The notes below the pieces were generated by a model. The model made no database searches, was not told the origin of the DNA, and saw only the letters and a list, made by a program, of their open reading frames with translations. From NCBI RefSeq assembly GCF_024679245.1, contig NC_090175.1:52559732-52623731 (forward strand): a stretch of DNA of 64,000 bases. The letters are read 5' to 3'. This document shows, in pieces, positions 13,110 through 25,159 of this stretch. Both the position numbers and the translations under genes were made by a program. The DNA is from Pseudorasbora parva. Lineage: Eukaryota > Chordata > Actinopteri > Cypriniformes > Gobionidae. Numbering within the stretch: position 1 is the stretch's first letter; each line of letters begins with the position of its first letter.

Positions 13110-13286
13110 CAGATCCACTTATCCATGCAATGCTTCTGTTGTGCCCCACTCCACTTTATTCCGATGGGTGACGACAAGCAACTTTAACACGGCCACATAG
13201 CATTCGGGGAACGCAGCGCTGCATTTGAACCGGGAACCGTCACAACATCACGCTTAGAGTCGTGTTGCAAAAGTGGATCTCCACAG
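13110..13286 (+). repeat. Module shared with the THAP-element copy 2
   Basis: From cagatcca through ccactttattcc.atg.gtgac and gctgcatttgaacc to aagtggatctccac this follows 55706-55900 in the same order and orientation. In the second location it lies just before a THAP exon remnant inside a transposon; here no THAP remnant is adjacent. Confidence 0.6.
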
Positions 13287-14430
13287 TACGACAAAGGAAT
13301 ATGTGACAAGTAAATTGAAAGACAACAGGTGTGTTGGACATCGACTGAGGCTGGATGGAACCGATCGGCGAGAGTAGCCGCGTGCAGACGGGGAGGAGCT
13401 GCAAATGATAAACATGACAATATAACATCGTAACTACATAAAAATTAATTTTACCGTTATAAAAAAACAAAAAGAGAACTGATATATGAGCATTAGTGAA
13501 GCTGAAGGTATTAGAATAAACACGAAACGTGATCGCTGTCATGCGGTGAATCCAGACAATCGTGGAACAGCGGTGTCATCATCAGAGCTCGAGCAGATCT
13601 GGAGAAACTTCTCCGGCTGCATTAGCCGGCTGCTCTAGAATTGGTCTTGCTGTACTTTGATGACACACATCACAGTCACGTGGCGTCGGCCTGCCTCAAG
13701 TCCAAAAATTTTTTTCTAACGGCATGCACCGCTGCAAAACAGCCGCAGATTGTTCTGTGCATCACTGAATCAGTCGAACAAGCCTAACACAAACTGACAG
13801 TCATGTGACAACATCAACCTACTTAGTATTCCTCAAGCAATTCATTATAAACAATATAACAAGACAAAAAATAGTCCTGTTTTTTTGTAAAAGGGTCATG
13901 TAAGTGTTATTTCTTTTCTTTCTTTTTTCCCTGCAAAACAATAATTGAATTTTGATGACTGAATAAGTGCAATTCCCCACCGACATTTAATTCATTGTTA
14001 CTACAGGGAGAAAACTGAAGAATAGGAATAATCATCAGCAAAACTTGAAATGACTGCAGATTTTGATTCTGCCTCATTTCGTTGTCACGTAAATTCAAAT
14101 GTGCTTTTGCGCTTTGGCTGACGCCGAGCCAGAGACACACACGATCAGTGCTTGTCACATATCACAACTATTCAGTGTTTGCCACCACATAATGTTTATT
14201 TAGGTTCCAGTAAATGCACTCAAGTACTAGCAAAACATACACACTGATGTCGATGGAAGCACCAATAACAATCCTTTCAGTTATAATTTGACCGTGTTTT
14301 ATTGATATCAGAAACACATTACATAGTTAACTATATAGTTTACTCTATTCTTGTCCCAGTTCACCGGCCACTTACTTTCATGTATTTCGTGAGACGTGGA
14401 TGAATTTACGTTATGTAAATCTGACAGAAT
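13287..14430. other. No gene or recognised repeat
   Basis: Includes a GC-richer patch (about 13540-13700, agagctcgagcagatctgg and ccggctgc-rich) without an open frame of interest. Confidence 0.4.
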
Positions 14431-14431
14431 C

Positions 14432-14566
14432 CTTCCCAGAGGAGTTGAAGCTGTTATAGCGGCAAAGGGTGGGCCAACTCCATATTAAACCCTAAGAATG
14501 GGATGTCATTAAAGTTCATGTGCATGTAAAGCCAGGCGTGCCAAAACTTTTAGCAATATATTGTTT
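14432..14566 (+). pseudogene. Tc1-like transposase C-terminal end and 3' end
   Basis: The sequence gaggagttgaagctgttatagc.gcaaagggtgggccaactccatattaa is the last coding part and stop of a common fish Tc1-like transposase, followed by taagaatgggatgtcattaaag and a degenerate terminus ccaaaacttttagcaatata. Only the final roughly 20 codons and 3' flank remain. The same family occurs, inverted, at 29560-30224 and 36558-37307. Confidence 0.75.
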
Positions 14567-14584
14567 ATAGGAATTTCACATGAA

Positions 14585-14990
14585 GTACTTATTAAGGCAC
14601 CTATCATGACTCTGGATACAGCCATATTAGTATTGATTCACCTCCCAATGTGCTAGCATAGTAAATTGGCATGTATGGGCTAAAGTACCTGGCAGCTGAT
14701 AGTAGCTGCGTTTAGCCCACAGCTGTGAGATTAAGCCAGTGCCTCTGAGCTTAGCGGCCGAGCTCATTTAATATTGCTACCAGTGTTCATTAAGGACTCA
14801 GAAGGAGGTTGGGAATTTTCCCTTTAAGATAAGAGCAATCAATGATTACCTGAGAAAGATGTGATTAAGCAGCCCCCGCTCCGGTGCACCACCCCTACCT
14901 GGATCCGGGCGAGGCAGTTATCTTTACTTATTTAACTGTGGTAAAGCCAACTCGGGGGAATGACAGGTGCTGCAACAACACTATTGATTT
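14585..14990. other. Single-copy block, possible conserved enhancer
   Basis: Mixed composition with many GATTA, GATAAG, TTATC and CAGCTG core sites (for example gtgattaagcagccccc and ttatctttacttatttaac) and no repeat homology in the window. Regulatory function is inference. Confidence 0.3.
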
Positions 14991-15906
14991 GTTCTGCAGG
15001 CCTAAACAAAGTCCCATTTGAGTTGCATGAAGAAAATTCTTATGTGGAATACAGAACAGCTTCAAACACAACTAAAAATTCCAAACTGTTCGTCTGTCTG
15101 TATTTGCATTTTGAATGCTTTCTTGATCATATTTTATTTTTGAATCAGAAAGCAATGCGTCATGACCCCTTAATTGGTGTGCTGAGGAATAAATCCGTCT
15201 ATAGAGAGCAATCTTTGTGAAATTAGTTTATTACAGACAGATTTTTTTAATTTTCAAAACAGAGGTTGTGCCATGCAAGGAAGTGGCAAATTATGAAAGA
15301 TGCTTTTTAACTCTTTAAAAAAATTGACAGTCACCACCAGGGTTTTTGACCATTTTCACAAACATAATAGCCCATGGAATATTTTGGTTTATGAATATCT
15401 GAGCATGCAAACGATAAACGATTTTTTATTCTAGCATCATGCATTCTTTTTATTTTATCAACATCCAACTAGAATGTTTAATAAAAAGATAGAAGCTACA
15501 TTTTGAATTTCACATTTGCTAATAGAAGCATTGAACCCACAGCTAAGAAAGTCACGTTTTTGTGAAAGATTACATCCAGATCAGATTAATATCGATGATC
15601 AAACACAGATGGAGTAGATCGAGTCTATCAACAGTCTTGTAGCTCGTCCTGGGTCCACATCTCATTCAGTAACATTAGGCAGTTTTGATTTATATGCTGT
15701 TTAATGTTGGTGATCACGTTATTTTTCATATGTATCTGCGTACATGCGTTCACTTGTTTTACTGCGTCTTCCTCACAGGTGTTTTAATCAGGAGATTCTG
15801 TACTCTAAAAGCCCAAAAAATTTTGTTTGCCAGGGAAGCGCTTTCTCACAAATAACGGAGAATTCGGTGTTTGGCGGACAAAGAGTTGAGCAATTTCCCA
15901 CTTCTG
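14991..15906. other. No gene or recognised repeat
   Basis: An open frame of 86 codons begins at 14960 but shows no domain. Otherwise AT-rich single-copy sequence. Confidence 0.4.
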
Positions 15907-16296
15907 CACTGTAAAAAATTATTTAGAAAAAAAGTTACCTGGTTGCCTTAAAATTTTGAGTTCATTGAAATTAAAATTGAGTTATTACGATGAACATTTT
16001 TTGAGATTTGACAACATTTATTAAAATATTATTAAAAGATTTTGTAAGCATATTGGGGAATTGTGTGTGTTTTATTTCTGATGACGCAGTGAAACATGCC
16101 AAATAGTGCTATTTTCACGATTTATCAAAGTTTTTATGTTGTTCAGATACAATAATATTTTGATTTTCTATTTATTAAACAAATTTCCTTCATTGTATCA
16201 ACTTAATATTATTTCAATAAACTCAAAATTTTAAGGCAACCATGTTACTTTCTTTAAGTTAAACCAACAAAAAACAACAATAGTTTTTTTACAGTG
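15907..16296 (+). mobile_element. CACTA/EnSpm-like MITE, copy 1
   Basis: Starts CACTGTAAAAAATTATTTAG and ends TTTTTTTACAGTG, with tg on both flanks. CACTG...CAGTG ends are typical of EnSpm/CACTA elements. The interior (aagttacctggttgccttaa, gcatattggggaattgtgtg, gatgacgcagtg) is repeated in inverted orientation at 48318-48674. Confidence 0.8.
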
Positions 16297-16711
16297 TGTA
16301 TAACACTGTACTTTATTTTAGAAACACTTTGCCATTCTTTGATGATCAATGTCTCAATTGTCATTTCAAATCCTAAACATTGCATTAAAAGTGAGGTGTC
16401 TTTTTTAAGGTTAAAATAAAATATTTGTTCCAAATTAAAATCCAGAGAGAAGTAAGCCATTGTTATGTAGATTTCTAAACTCTGTTTGTTGACCAGTCTA
16501 ATTAACTCACATTGACTCAACTAATTGCAGTTAGTTGCAAAGAGTTGCATATTAAAAAAAAAAAAAAAAATCTTATTTAGCAAATTATAGATGAAATTGG
16601 TTGTTTTCTATTCATCAAAGAATCCTGAAAAACAAAATGCATCAGTTTTAACAAAAAATAATAAAATAAAATATTAAGGAGCACATCTGTTTTCTACTCT
16701 GAACAATAAGA
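16297..16711. other. AT-rich, no gene
   Basis: Contains a poly-A run at about 16553-16570 and nothing else recognised. Confidence 0.4.
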
Positions 16712-16872
16712 AATGTGTCTTGAGCAGCAAATAATCATATCAGAATGCTCATGTGACGCTGAAGACTTAAGATATAATTCTGAAAATGTAGCTTTGTCAT
16801 CACAAATACATTACTTCAAAACATATTTAAACAGAAAAAGGTCATTTTAAATTGTAATAATATTACACAGCA
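16712..16872 (+). repeat. TTGAGCAGCAAAT dispersed repeat, copy 2
   Basis: Landmarks tcttgagcagcaaat, atcagaatg, tcatgtgacgctgaagac and attctgaaaatgtagctttg follow the same order as at 41953-42095. Confidence 0.65.
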
Positions 16873-19251
<2,379 letters not shown>

Positions 19252-19545
19252 GGGGGGGGGGGGGGGGGGGGGGGTGAAACACTCAGTTTCAGTCAGTGTC
19301 ATGTCAATCTTCAGTACCTCTAGAGTAGCATTGCATCCTGCATATCTACGAAAAGTCTTTATTTTTTATAATTATATAAGAAAGATGCGCTGTTCCGAGT
19401 CTTCCCGAAAAAAGCCGAGCGGGTGGGGGCGTATCGTGTGAGCGTAGCTAAATAATGACGTGTGCGCGCCGCTGTTATTGTGTTGAGTGCGTCGTAAAGC
19501 TGTGTCATCCCTAACAGCGGGAAAAAACTTTATTCAAAATAAAAT

Positions 19546-19793
19546 ATGGCTTTTAATCAGATACAGCCATACATCTATGATCCGGAATCAGACCCAGAGG
19601 CTGCAGTTGAACAGGAGCAGCAGCAAAAACGACTAGAGCAGGACGTCTCTATGTGGTACAAGTTATACACTAACTATATAATATGCTTAGCGACTTGTGT
19701 TATTTACATATTTATACTTGAATTATATCGTCGTATTTTTGTCTTTGAAGGTGTACATGTGGGAAGTGCAGTTGTGCACGTGTGTGTGTTTAC
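19546..19793 (+). pseudogene. P2X7-intracellular-domain-like gene start (two exons)
   Basis: The ATG at 19546 opens MAFNQIQPYIYDPESD, then an acidic, Gln-rich stretch (PEAAVEQEQQQKRLEQDVSM). Read through, the frame turns into a hydrophobic run that looks like intron. If 19655/19656 is used as a GT donor and 19749-19750 as the AG acceptor (95-bp intron, pyrimidine-rich before the AG), the joined frame gives W-C-T-C-G-K-C-S. Fish P2X7-like proteins carry the same W-C-x-C-G-x-C-S motif after a Y-x-P-E-S-D leader. After CS the frame runs into Cys/Val-rich sequence without the expected MPT and CC motifs, so the gene is broken there, probably by the internal deletion of the element. Its role in a transposon is unknown. 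Copy 2 keeps the same region with stops (minus strand, about 57165-57270). Confidence 0.6.
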
Positions 19794-20128
19794 GCGTGGT
19801 TTGTGTAGACAATTGTAACGTTATTAAGCGGACTGGTTTTGCACGGCAGGCTAAGTTAGTGTTTACATAGAAAGACACGGAATAGTAGCGCATTTGAATG
19901 AAGAAGCGCGCTTATTTAGTTCAACATATTTCCCCACTCTTTGTGTATTGTTGTTTGGAGTGCTTTTACAATACACAAACATAAAGTTACACATATAGTG
20001 GCCAGCTAAACAAATGTACACGCACTACACATCGCATGCTCCATTGATCAATTAACTATACGTGATCATGTTTGGGCTACTTGATGGGCATGGGCAAAAA
20101 CACAGACATTTGAAGCAGTCTTACTCAC

Positions 20129-20395
20129 CGCCTGCGGTTCTAACGTTGGGACCTTTATCGTTGGGACTGCTCCATCCTTCAGCATTAGGCGATCGGATAA
20201 TCCGGCGTCGAGCTGGGCCTTGTTTATGAAACAGTCGGCACCGAAATGCAGTGAACAGACATAAACCTTTGTGCAACTCAGTTGCTGATCCGGAAAAGCA
20301 AATTACATCCACTGTTGCCTTAACGCGGGGTTTTTTGGCAATCTGTACAGGACTGTCTTGGTCTGGCAACCAAAAACGCACTTTTTTGGTGACAT
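20129..20395 (-). pseudogene. THAP zinc-finger first exon with one stop
   Basis: From the ATG at 20395 the minus strand gives 89 codons ending exactly at a GTGAGT splice donor (20121-20128). The start is MSPKKCVFGC and the THAP C2CH ligands are visible as C6, C10, C47 and H50 (YVCSLHF), together with the conserved Pro (residue 20), Trp (29) and the AVPTI motif at 76-80. The spacing and length fit a complete THAP DNA-binding domain. A single in-frame TAA at codon 31 breaks it. In THAP transposases this domain binds the element ends. Downstream exons, which would carry catalysis, are absent here. The frame is otherwise intact, so the copy may be fairly young or descended from a subfamily that still encodes it. 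Confidence 0.8.
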
Positions 20396-20739
20396 TGTTA
20401 ATTTCTTGAAGTCACATCACCTGTGCAGCGCAGCCTACGAGCCAGCGCTTTGATGGGCGTAGTCTGTTGCTTTCGCTCTCTCTTTCACGCTCTTCCAGTA
20501 GAATTGTCCGTACGGCCCATACAAGGAAATTCCAAAACTTTAATGTCAATTGGACCCATGATCGAAAAAAAATTGCCTAACCTTATGACTAACCGGAAGT
20601 AGTATTTTTGACAAAGAAATACTCCCATCAAACGTCCACCTTAACTTTTGAAACTTTGTCTATGTTTAGTATGGGATTCCAAGTCTTTAACAGTGTAAAA
20701 AGATCAGTATGCATGAAACAGCATTTCACCCCCCCCCCC

Positions 20740-21161
20740 TTTAAATAAAAACAACCCTCAGGCTATTTATATTTCATTTAATATGTAAAAGAATCTATAT
20801 ACAATAATACAAAGACATTTTTAATGTTACAAAGCATGCATGTTAAATTTCATACCCATTAAACATAAAATTATTCATTTTCTTGAGTGACTTCAGTGGT
20901 AATTAGTGTAATATGTGTGACTTTCTTTTATGCAGTGAAGCACTTATCTTGTTGGATGTAGGTTTGGTGAATTAACCTAGCAAAAAGGTTTTTAATTGGA
21001 GGCTACGAAGGATCAGAGCGACTTAACCTTGAAGAAAACCCACCAGATGTTCCTGCTGGGTTACATCAGTCAGTCTGGGTGAACTTAACCTGAATTTAGT
21101 TAAAAGGACACTGCCATGTCAGGGCCAATAACCACATGTACTACATGAAAATATACGAGAG
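20740..21161. other. No gene or recognised repeat
   Basis: AT-rich sequence between the two-gene element and LTR copy B. Confidence 0.4.
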
Positions 21162-21318
21162 TGTAACGTAATTGTACGTATTCTCGTAAAGGTGTGGGTG
21201 CCTGTTGTCTTTTCTTTTCTCCCTCTCTGCTCTCTTAGGAGGAGTAGTGACACCTGTTGTTAATCAGTGCCCTGAGTGTCTACCGTTGCTGATTTGCTCC
21301 TGCGACCCTGTGATCTGC

Positions 21319-21326
21319 TATATAAA
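21319..21326 (+). promoter_or_regulatory. TATA box of LTR copy B
   Basis: TATATAAA about 157 bp into the LTR, the expected core promoter position for U3/R. Confidence 0.6.
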
Positions 21327-21854
21327 GATTTCCAGGTCTGCAATGCAGGAGAGGCACGAGGGTTTATCCTCTGTCCCTCTTGCGAACTTTCCCCTGTCTC
21401 CTGTTGCAGACTTTAGCACTGTTTTCTGCATTGTAGTGGTGTTCAATGTAAGAGATCTCACTAGTGTTTGAGATGAGTGTATAGGAGATGTAATTTTGAT
21501 TATATTAGGATTCTTTTCCTTTTGGTCCCTGAGTGCAGGGCAAGTTACATTTGTTTTGTTTCAGCATCACTTAAATATGTTTCTAGTTTAAGTTAAGGAG
21601 GCTGTAGGGAGTTGGGTGCCATTTATTTTGTATATCGTTTTCTCCTGTTTATGTTGAGAGAGGAAGTTAGATTTAGATTTATGTTGTTTGATTACATCAT
21701 TATTTTGTGTATAGGTTATTTACTTGGTTAAAATTAGTTAGATTGTTTTTTGGTTATTTTTGGCCTATACCCTCTCCTGAAGAAATGCCCCTAAATAAGA
21801 TCTTTGAAGCAATTCAGATCTTTGGTCTTTATCATTGTTTTCCTATGTTCCTTA

Positions 21855-21860
21855 AATAAA
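21855..21860 (+). promoter_or_regulatory. Poly(A) signal of LTR copy B
   Basis: AATAAA about 130 bp before the LTR end. Confidence 0.5.
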
Positions 21861-22109
21861 TATTTTTGCTTGGTTTATTGTGTTGGTGTTAAATCAGTGC
21901 TGAGACGGGGGTTCTATAGACCTAAGCATTTATTTATAATTTTATATTCAATTTTTTTCTCCTTTACCCTAGACGGGAGTTTGTAACAGAGAGGATTATT
22001 TTTATTTAATTTTTGTTCATTTCTGAAAATCAAATTGCTACATTTTTGGTATCTAAACGAAAGCGAAAATGTTTGCAAAACAACGAAGAACTCAAATAAT
22101 TCCACAAGG

Positions 22110-22397
22110 CATGGTAATTCTTTCATAGCCACAGACCAGTCAGGGTGTTCATGATGACCCCGGTCCACCACCAAAGGTGGCAACAGTGGGCATGTGAGCA
22201 TCAAAACTGGACCATGGAGCAATGGACGAAGGGGGCCTGGTCTGATGAATCCTATTTTATTTTGCATTATGTGGATGGCTGGGTCTGTTCACATTGCTTA
22301 CCTTGAGAACACATGGCACCAGGATGCACTATGGGAAGAAGGCAAGTCGGCTGAGGCAGTGTGATGTTTTGGGAAATGTTCTGCTGGCCTCCAAATG
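22110..22397 (+). pseudogene. Tc1-like transposase fragment (CATAACATTATG family)
   Basis: The segment ccacagaccagtcagggtg, then ggcctggtctgatgaatcc (the WSDES region holding the first catalytic Asp), then gggaacacatggcaccaggat-like and gaggcagtgtgatgttttggg (GGSVM.WG) follows a common fish Tc1-like transposase. It breaks at ttctgctggcctccaaatgcccc, where sequence from much further downstream in the gene is joined, so an internal stretch is deleted. Frameshifts are present and there is no N-terminal helix-turn-helix. Another part of the same family is at 46165-46480. It directly abuts the next Tc1 element. Confidence 0.75.
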
Positions 22398-22686
22398 CCC
22401 CAATTTCTCCCACTTGGAAATCATGGAGGGGTCTGAAATTGTCATCGTCGGTGCATGTCCACTGTGAGAGACATAATCTAAAAAATAAAAATAAAAATCC
22501 AGAAATAACAATATATGATTATTTAAGTATTTATTTGTATGAGACAGCTGCAAATAAGTATTTGAACACCTGTCTATCAGCTAGAATTCTGACCCTCAAA
22601 GACCTGTCTACCTTTAAAATGTCCACTTTGTTAGCTGCATAAAGTCACCTGTCACCCCATACAATCAGTAAGAATCCAACTACTAA

Positions 22687-23687
22687 CATAGCCGAGACCA
22701 AAGTGCTGTCCAAAGATACTATAGACAAATTGTAGACCGCCACAAGGCTGGAATTAGCTATGGGAAAATTGTCAAGTAGCTTGGTGAAAAAAGGTCCACT
22801 GTTGGAGCAATCATTAGAAAATGGAAGAAGCTAAACATGACTGTCAATCTCCCTCAAACTGGGGCTCCATGCAAGATGTCACCTCGTTGGGTCTCAATGA
22901 TCCTAAGAAAGATGAGAAATCACCCCAGAACTACAAGGGAGGAGCTGGTCAATGACTTGAAAAGAGCTGGGACCACCGTTTCCAAGGTTACTGTTGTTAA
23001 TACACTAAGACATCATGGTTTGAAATCATGCATGGCACGAAAGGTTCCTCTGCTTAAACCAGCACATGTCCAAGCCCGTCTTAAGTTTGCCAATGGCCAT
23101 TTGGATAGTCCAGAGGAGTCACAGGAGAAAGTCATGTGGTCAGATGAGACCAAAATATAACTTGTTGGACATAATTCCACTAAACGTGTTTGGAGGATGA
23201 AGAATCCCAAGAACACCCTCCAAACTGTAAAGCATGGGGGTCGTAGCATCATGCTTTGGGGGTATATTTCTGCACATGGGACAGAGCGACTGCACTGTAT
23301 TAAGGAGAGAATGACCGGGGCCATGTATTGTGAGATTGGAGACCAACCTCCTTCCCTCAGTTAGAGCATTGAAGATGGGTCGAGGTTGGGTCTTCCAACA
23401 TGACAATGACCTGAAGCACACAGCCAGCATAACCAAGGAGTGGCCCTGTAACAAGCATATCAAGGTTCTGCCGTGGACTAGCAAGTCTCCAGACCTAAAC
23501 ACAATAGAGAATCTTTGGAGGCAGCTCAAACTCTGTGTTTCTCAGTGACAGGCCAGAACACTTACTGATAGAGATCTGTGTGGAGGAGGGGGCAAAAATC
23601 CCTCCTGCAGTGTGTGCAAACCTGGTGAAAAACAACAGATGTTTGACCTCTGTAAATGCAAACAAAGGCTACTGTACCAAATATTAA
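22687..23687 (+). pseudogene. Tc1-like transposase, broken
   Basis: The coding region follows a fish Tc1-like transposase of about 340 residues. The start codon is ATA (22687), and there are early stops. An open piece (22837-23158) gives the second helix-turn-helix and linker ([29 protein letters not shown]) and reaches WSDETK, holding the first catalytic Asp, before a stop. A later frame holds [10 protein letters not shown] with the second Asp (23397-23425) and [11 protein letters not shown] with the catalytic Glu (23487-23519). The three DDE residues are therefore recognisable but in different frames. The natural stop TAA at the end coincides with the TTAA into which a MITE inserted. Confidence 0.88.
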
Positions 23688-24948
23688 AGGTGCCCTAGAA
23701 TGATTTGAAACAATATGTTAAATTGTTTTCTGATATCTACATAGAGGGTATGTGGCTTATTTAGAAAAAAAAAAAAAAAAAATGTCCAGGTCCATTTACA
23801 TGAATATTGAATTTTAATGTTGAGCTCTGCTCTGATTGGCTTGTTTAGACTTGTTTTTTTTTTTTTTGGTCAACGATATTGCATGTTTATATAACATTAG
23901 TCACGATGTAGGCTAAGGTTACACAGTGACTGTGATGTAGCCTAAGCCCTAATCTGAAATACAAATAGGCAAAAAAAAAAAACCCACCATACTTCAGTTC
24001 TCAAAAATATAAATACTATATAACTTATATTTTTACAAAATGATTAGCCTTGTCAAATGACTTGTTTTAACTTATATGGTGGAAAAGGTGACGTTTGCTA
24101 GAAGGATCGAGTGAACTATCTATGCAAAGTATCTACAGTTGTATTTTGTAATACAAAATAATATTACCCTTTGTCATTAGACACACTATTTAGTTTGGTA
24201 TGGTACTTGGTGTTTCCTATTGTTACTGTACTAGCATATTGCGTTATCTAGACAATGCTGTCTCTCTAAGAAACTTTCAATTTAATCAGAAATTGTTTAA
24301 ACAGTCAATAAGTGGATAAATCGCTACTTACTGCTTGCAGGAATATAGTCGCCACTTTCTTCAGTTTAAGACGCTGAGCGAAGCTTGCTTGAAATGGGCC
24401 AAACAAACGAACGATCTTGAATTAAATTGTTGTGGTATCGGATTATAAACATCAACCATGACTGTTGACATTTTTTATCTGTGGGAAGGATATGTAAAGT
24501 CCTCAGGTCTCAGCCTGGAACATGAAGTGTGTCCATGCGAGCTTGTACCTGATGATTCGCTCCATTTCCGCCTGACAATGAACATGTTTGGACAGAAGCA
24601 AATGTTGGGGGTGTGCATATAAATGATCCCCAACGCTTGCGTCACGGTTGGCGTTATGTTGAGAAGCACTTTTTTTTCCGTGAAGTTTTGAATTCACAAG
24701 ATTTACATAAGAAGTAGGAGGTATGTATAATACGCCATAAAATGCGTATCATATGCACGCGAAAAACAGCATGCCATAGACACGCCAAAATGAGTTTTGG
24801 CGTATACATTCCACGACATTGCACACTCGTACTATTTATACGCATTTTTGTGAGAATACCCTGGACTCACAGAATGTGATGTCAATGTACTGAACTCTTA
24901 TTATTTCACCATGGCAAGGTTTATTACATTTTTCATTCTAGGGCACCT
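23688..24948. mobile_element. TTAA-flanked (Kolobok-like) MITE inside the Tc1 element
   Basis: TTAA (23684-23687) then AGGTGCCCTAGAATGA; the right end is the reverse complement, followed by TTAA (24949-24952). Removing the element and one TTAA restores the expected Tc1 sequence across the site. AGG at the ends with TTAA duplications fits Kolobok better than piggyBac, whose ends are CC/YY. A GGCGTAT palindromic repeat lies inside (24712-24853). No coding remnant. Confidence 0.85.
24712..24853 (+). repeat. GGCGTAT palindromic repeat, copy
   Basis: Contains cgccaaaatgagttttggcg, itself a perfect palindrome, then ttggcgtatacattccac and attgcacactcgtactatttatacgcattttt. Related copies at 12841-12977 and 11478-11562. 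Confidence 0.7.
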
Positions 24949-25081
24949 TTAACATTGATTTTCTCACTTATTTATTTGCATCTGTATCCAAAGAAAAAGT
25001 TTAAAAAAGCATACATTGTGATTTTTTAAATTATTCTTTTTATGTCTCTCACAGTGGACATGCACCTACGATAACAATTTC

Positions 25082-25085
<4 letters not shown>

Positions 25086-25140
<55 letters not shown>
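25086..25140. repeat. (AT)n followed by (AC)n
   Basis: Compound dinucleotide array at the truncated right end of the Tc1 element. It is followed at 25139-25157 by aggcataacattatgaga, a scrap of a Tc1 terminus of the CATAACATTATG family. Confidence 0.9.
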
Positions 25141-25159
25141 GCATAACATTATGAGATGC

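Larger units (their letters stand above)
19252..20739. mobile_element. Two-gene THAP/P2X7-like DNA element, copy 1 (internally deleted)
   Basis: The element starts with 23 Gs followed by TGAAACACTCAGTTTCAG and ends GAAACAGCATTTCA followed by 11 Cs, so both ends read poly-G then TGAAA inwards. Inside, a P2X7-like first exon runs on the plus strand (19546-19655) and a THAP exon on the minus strand (20129-20395); the genes face each other. A second copy, inverted, lies at 55525-57496 and matches at both ends and in the middle (for example tcaatggagcatgcgat and acatttgtttagctg). No catalytic transposase domain is present, so this is a non-autonomous derivative. THAP domains occur in P, Kolobok and ISL2EU transposon proteins; which applies here is open. 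Confidence 0.75.
21162..21988 (+). mobile_element. Solo LTR, copy B, with 5-bp duplication
   Basis: Starts TGTAACGTAATTGTACG and ends GACGGGAGTTTGTAACA. The 5 bases on each side are gagag (21157-21161 and 21989-21993), a perfect target duplication of the length made by LTR-retrotransposon integrases. A TATA box and AATAAA signal are in the right places for U3 and R. Shared blocks with copies A and C define one family. No internal region remains, so recombination between LTRs probably removed it. The clade (Gypsy, BEL or Copia) cannot be told from an LTR. Confidence 0.88.
22398..25084 (+). mobile_element. Tc1-like transposon, interrupted by a MITE
   Basis: Inverted-repeat arms are visible on both sides: left ggtctgaaattgtcatcgtcggtgcatgtccactgtgagagacataa (22430-22476) and right, inverted, ttatgtctctcacagtggacatgcacctacgataacaatttcagac (25039-25082). 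The outermost bases are truncated at both ends, by another Tc1 relic on the left and an AT microsatellite on the right. Without the 1.26-kb MITE the element would be about 1.4 kb, normal for Tc1. Confidence 0.85.

Noticed and set aside
13184..13542. Overlapping minus-strand frames of 78 and 100 codons
   Set aside because: They cross the boundary of a repeat module and have no recognisable domain.
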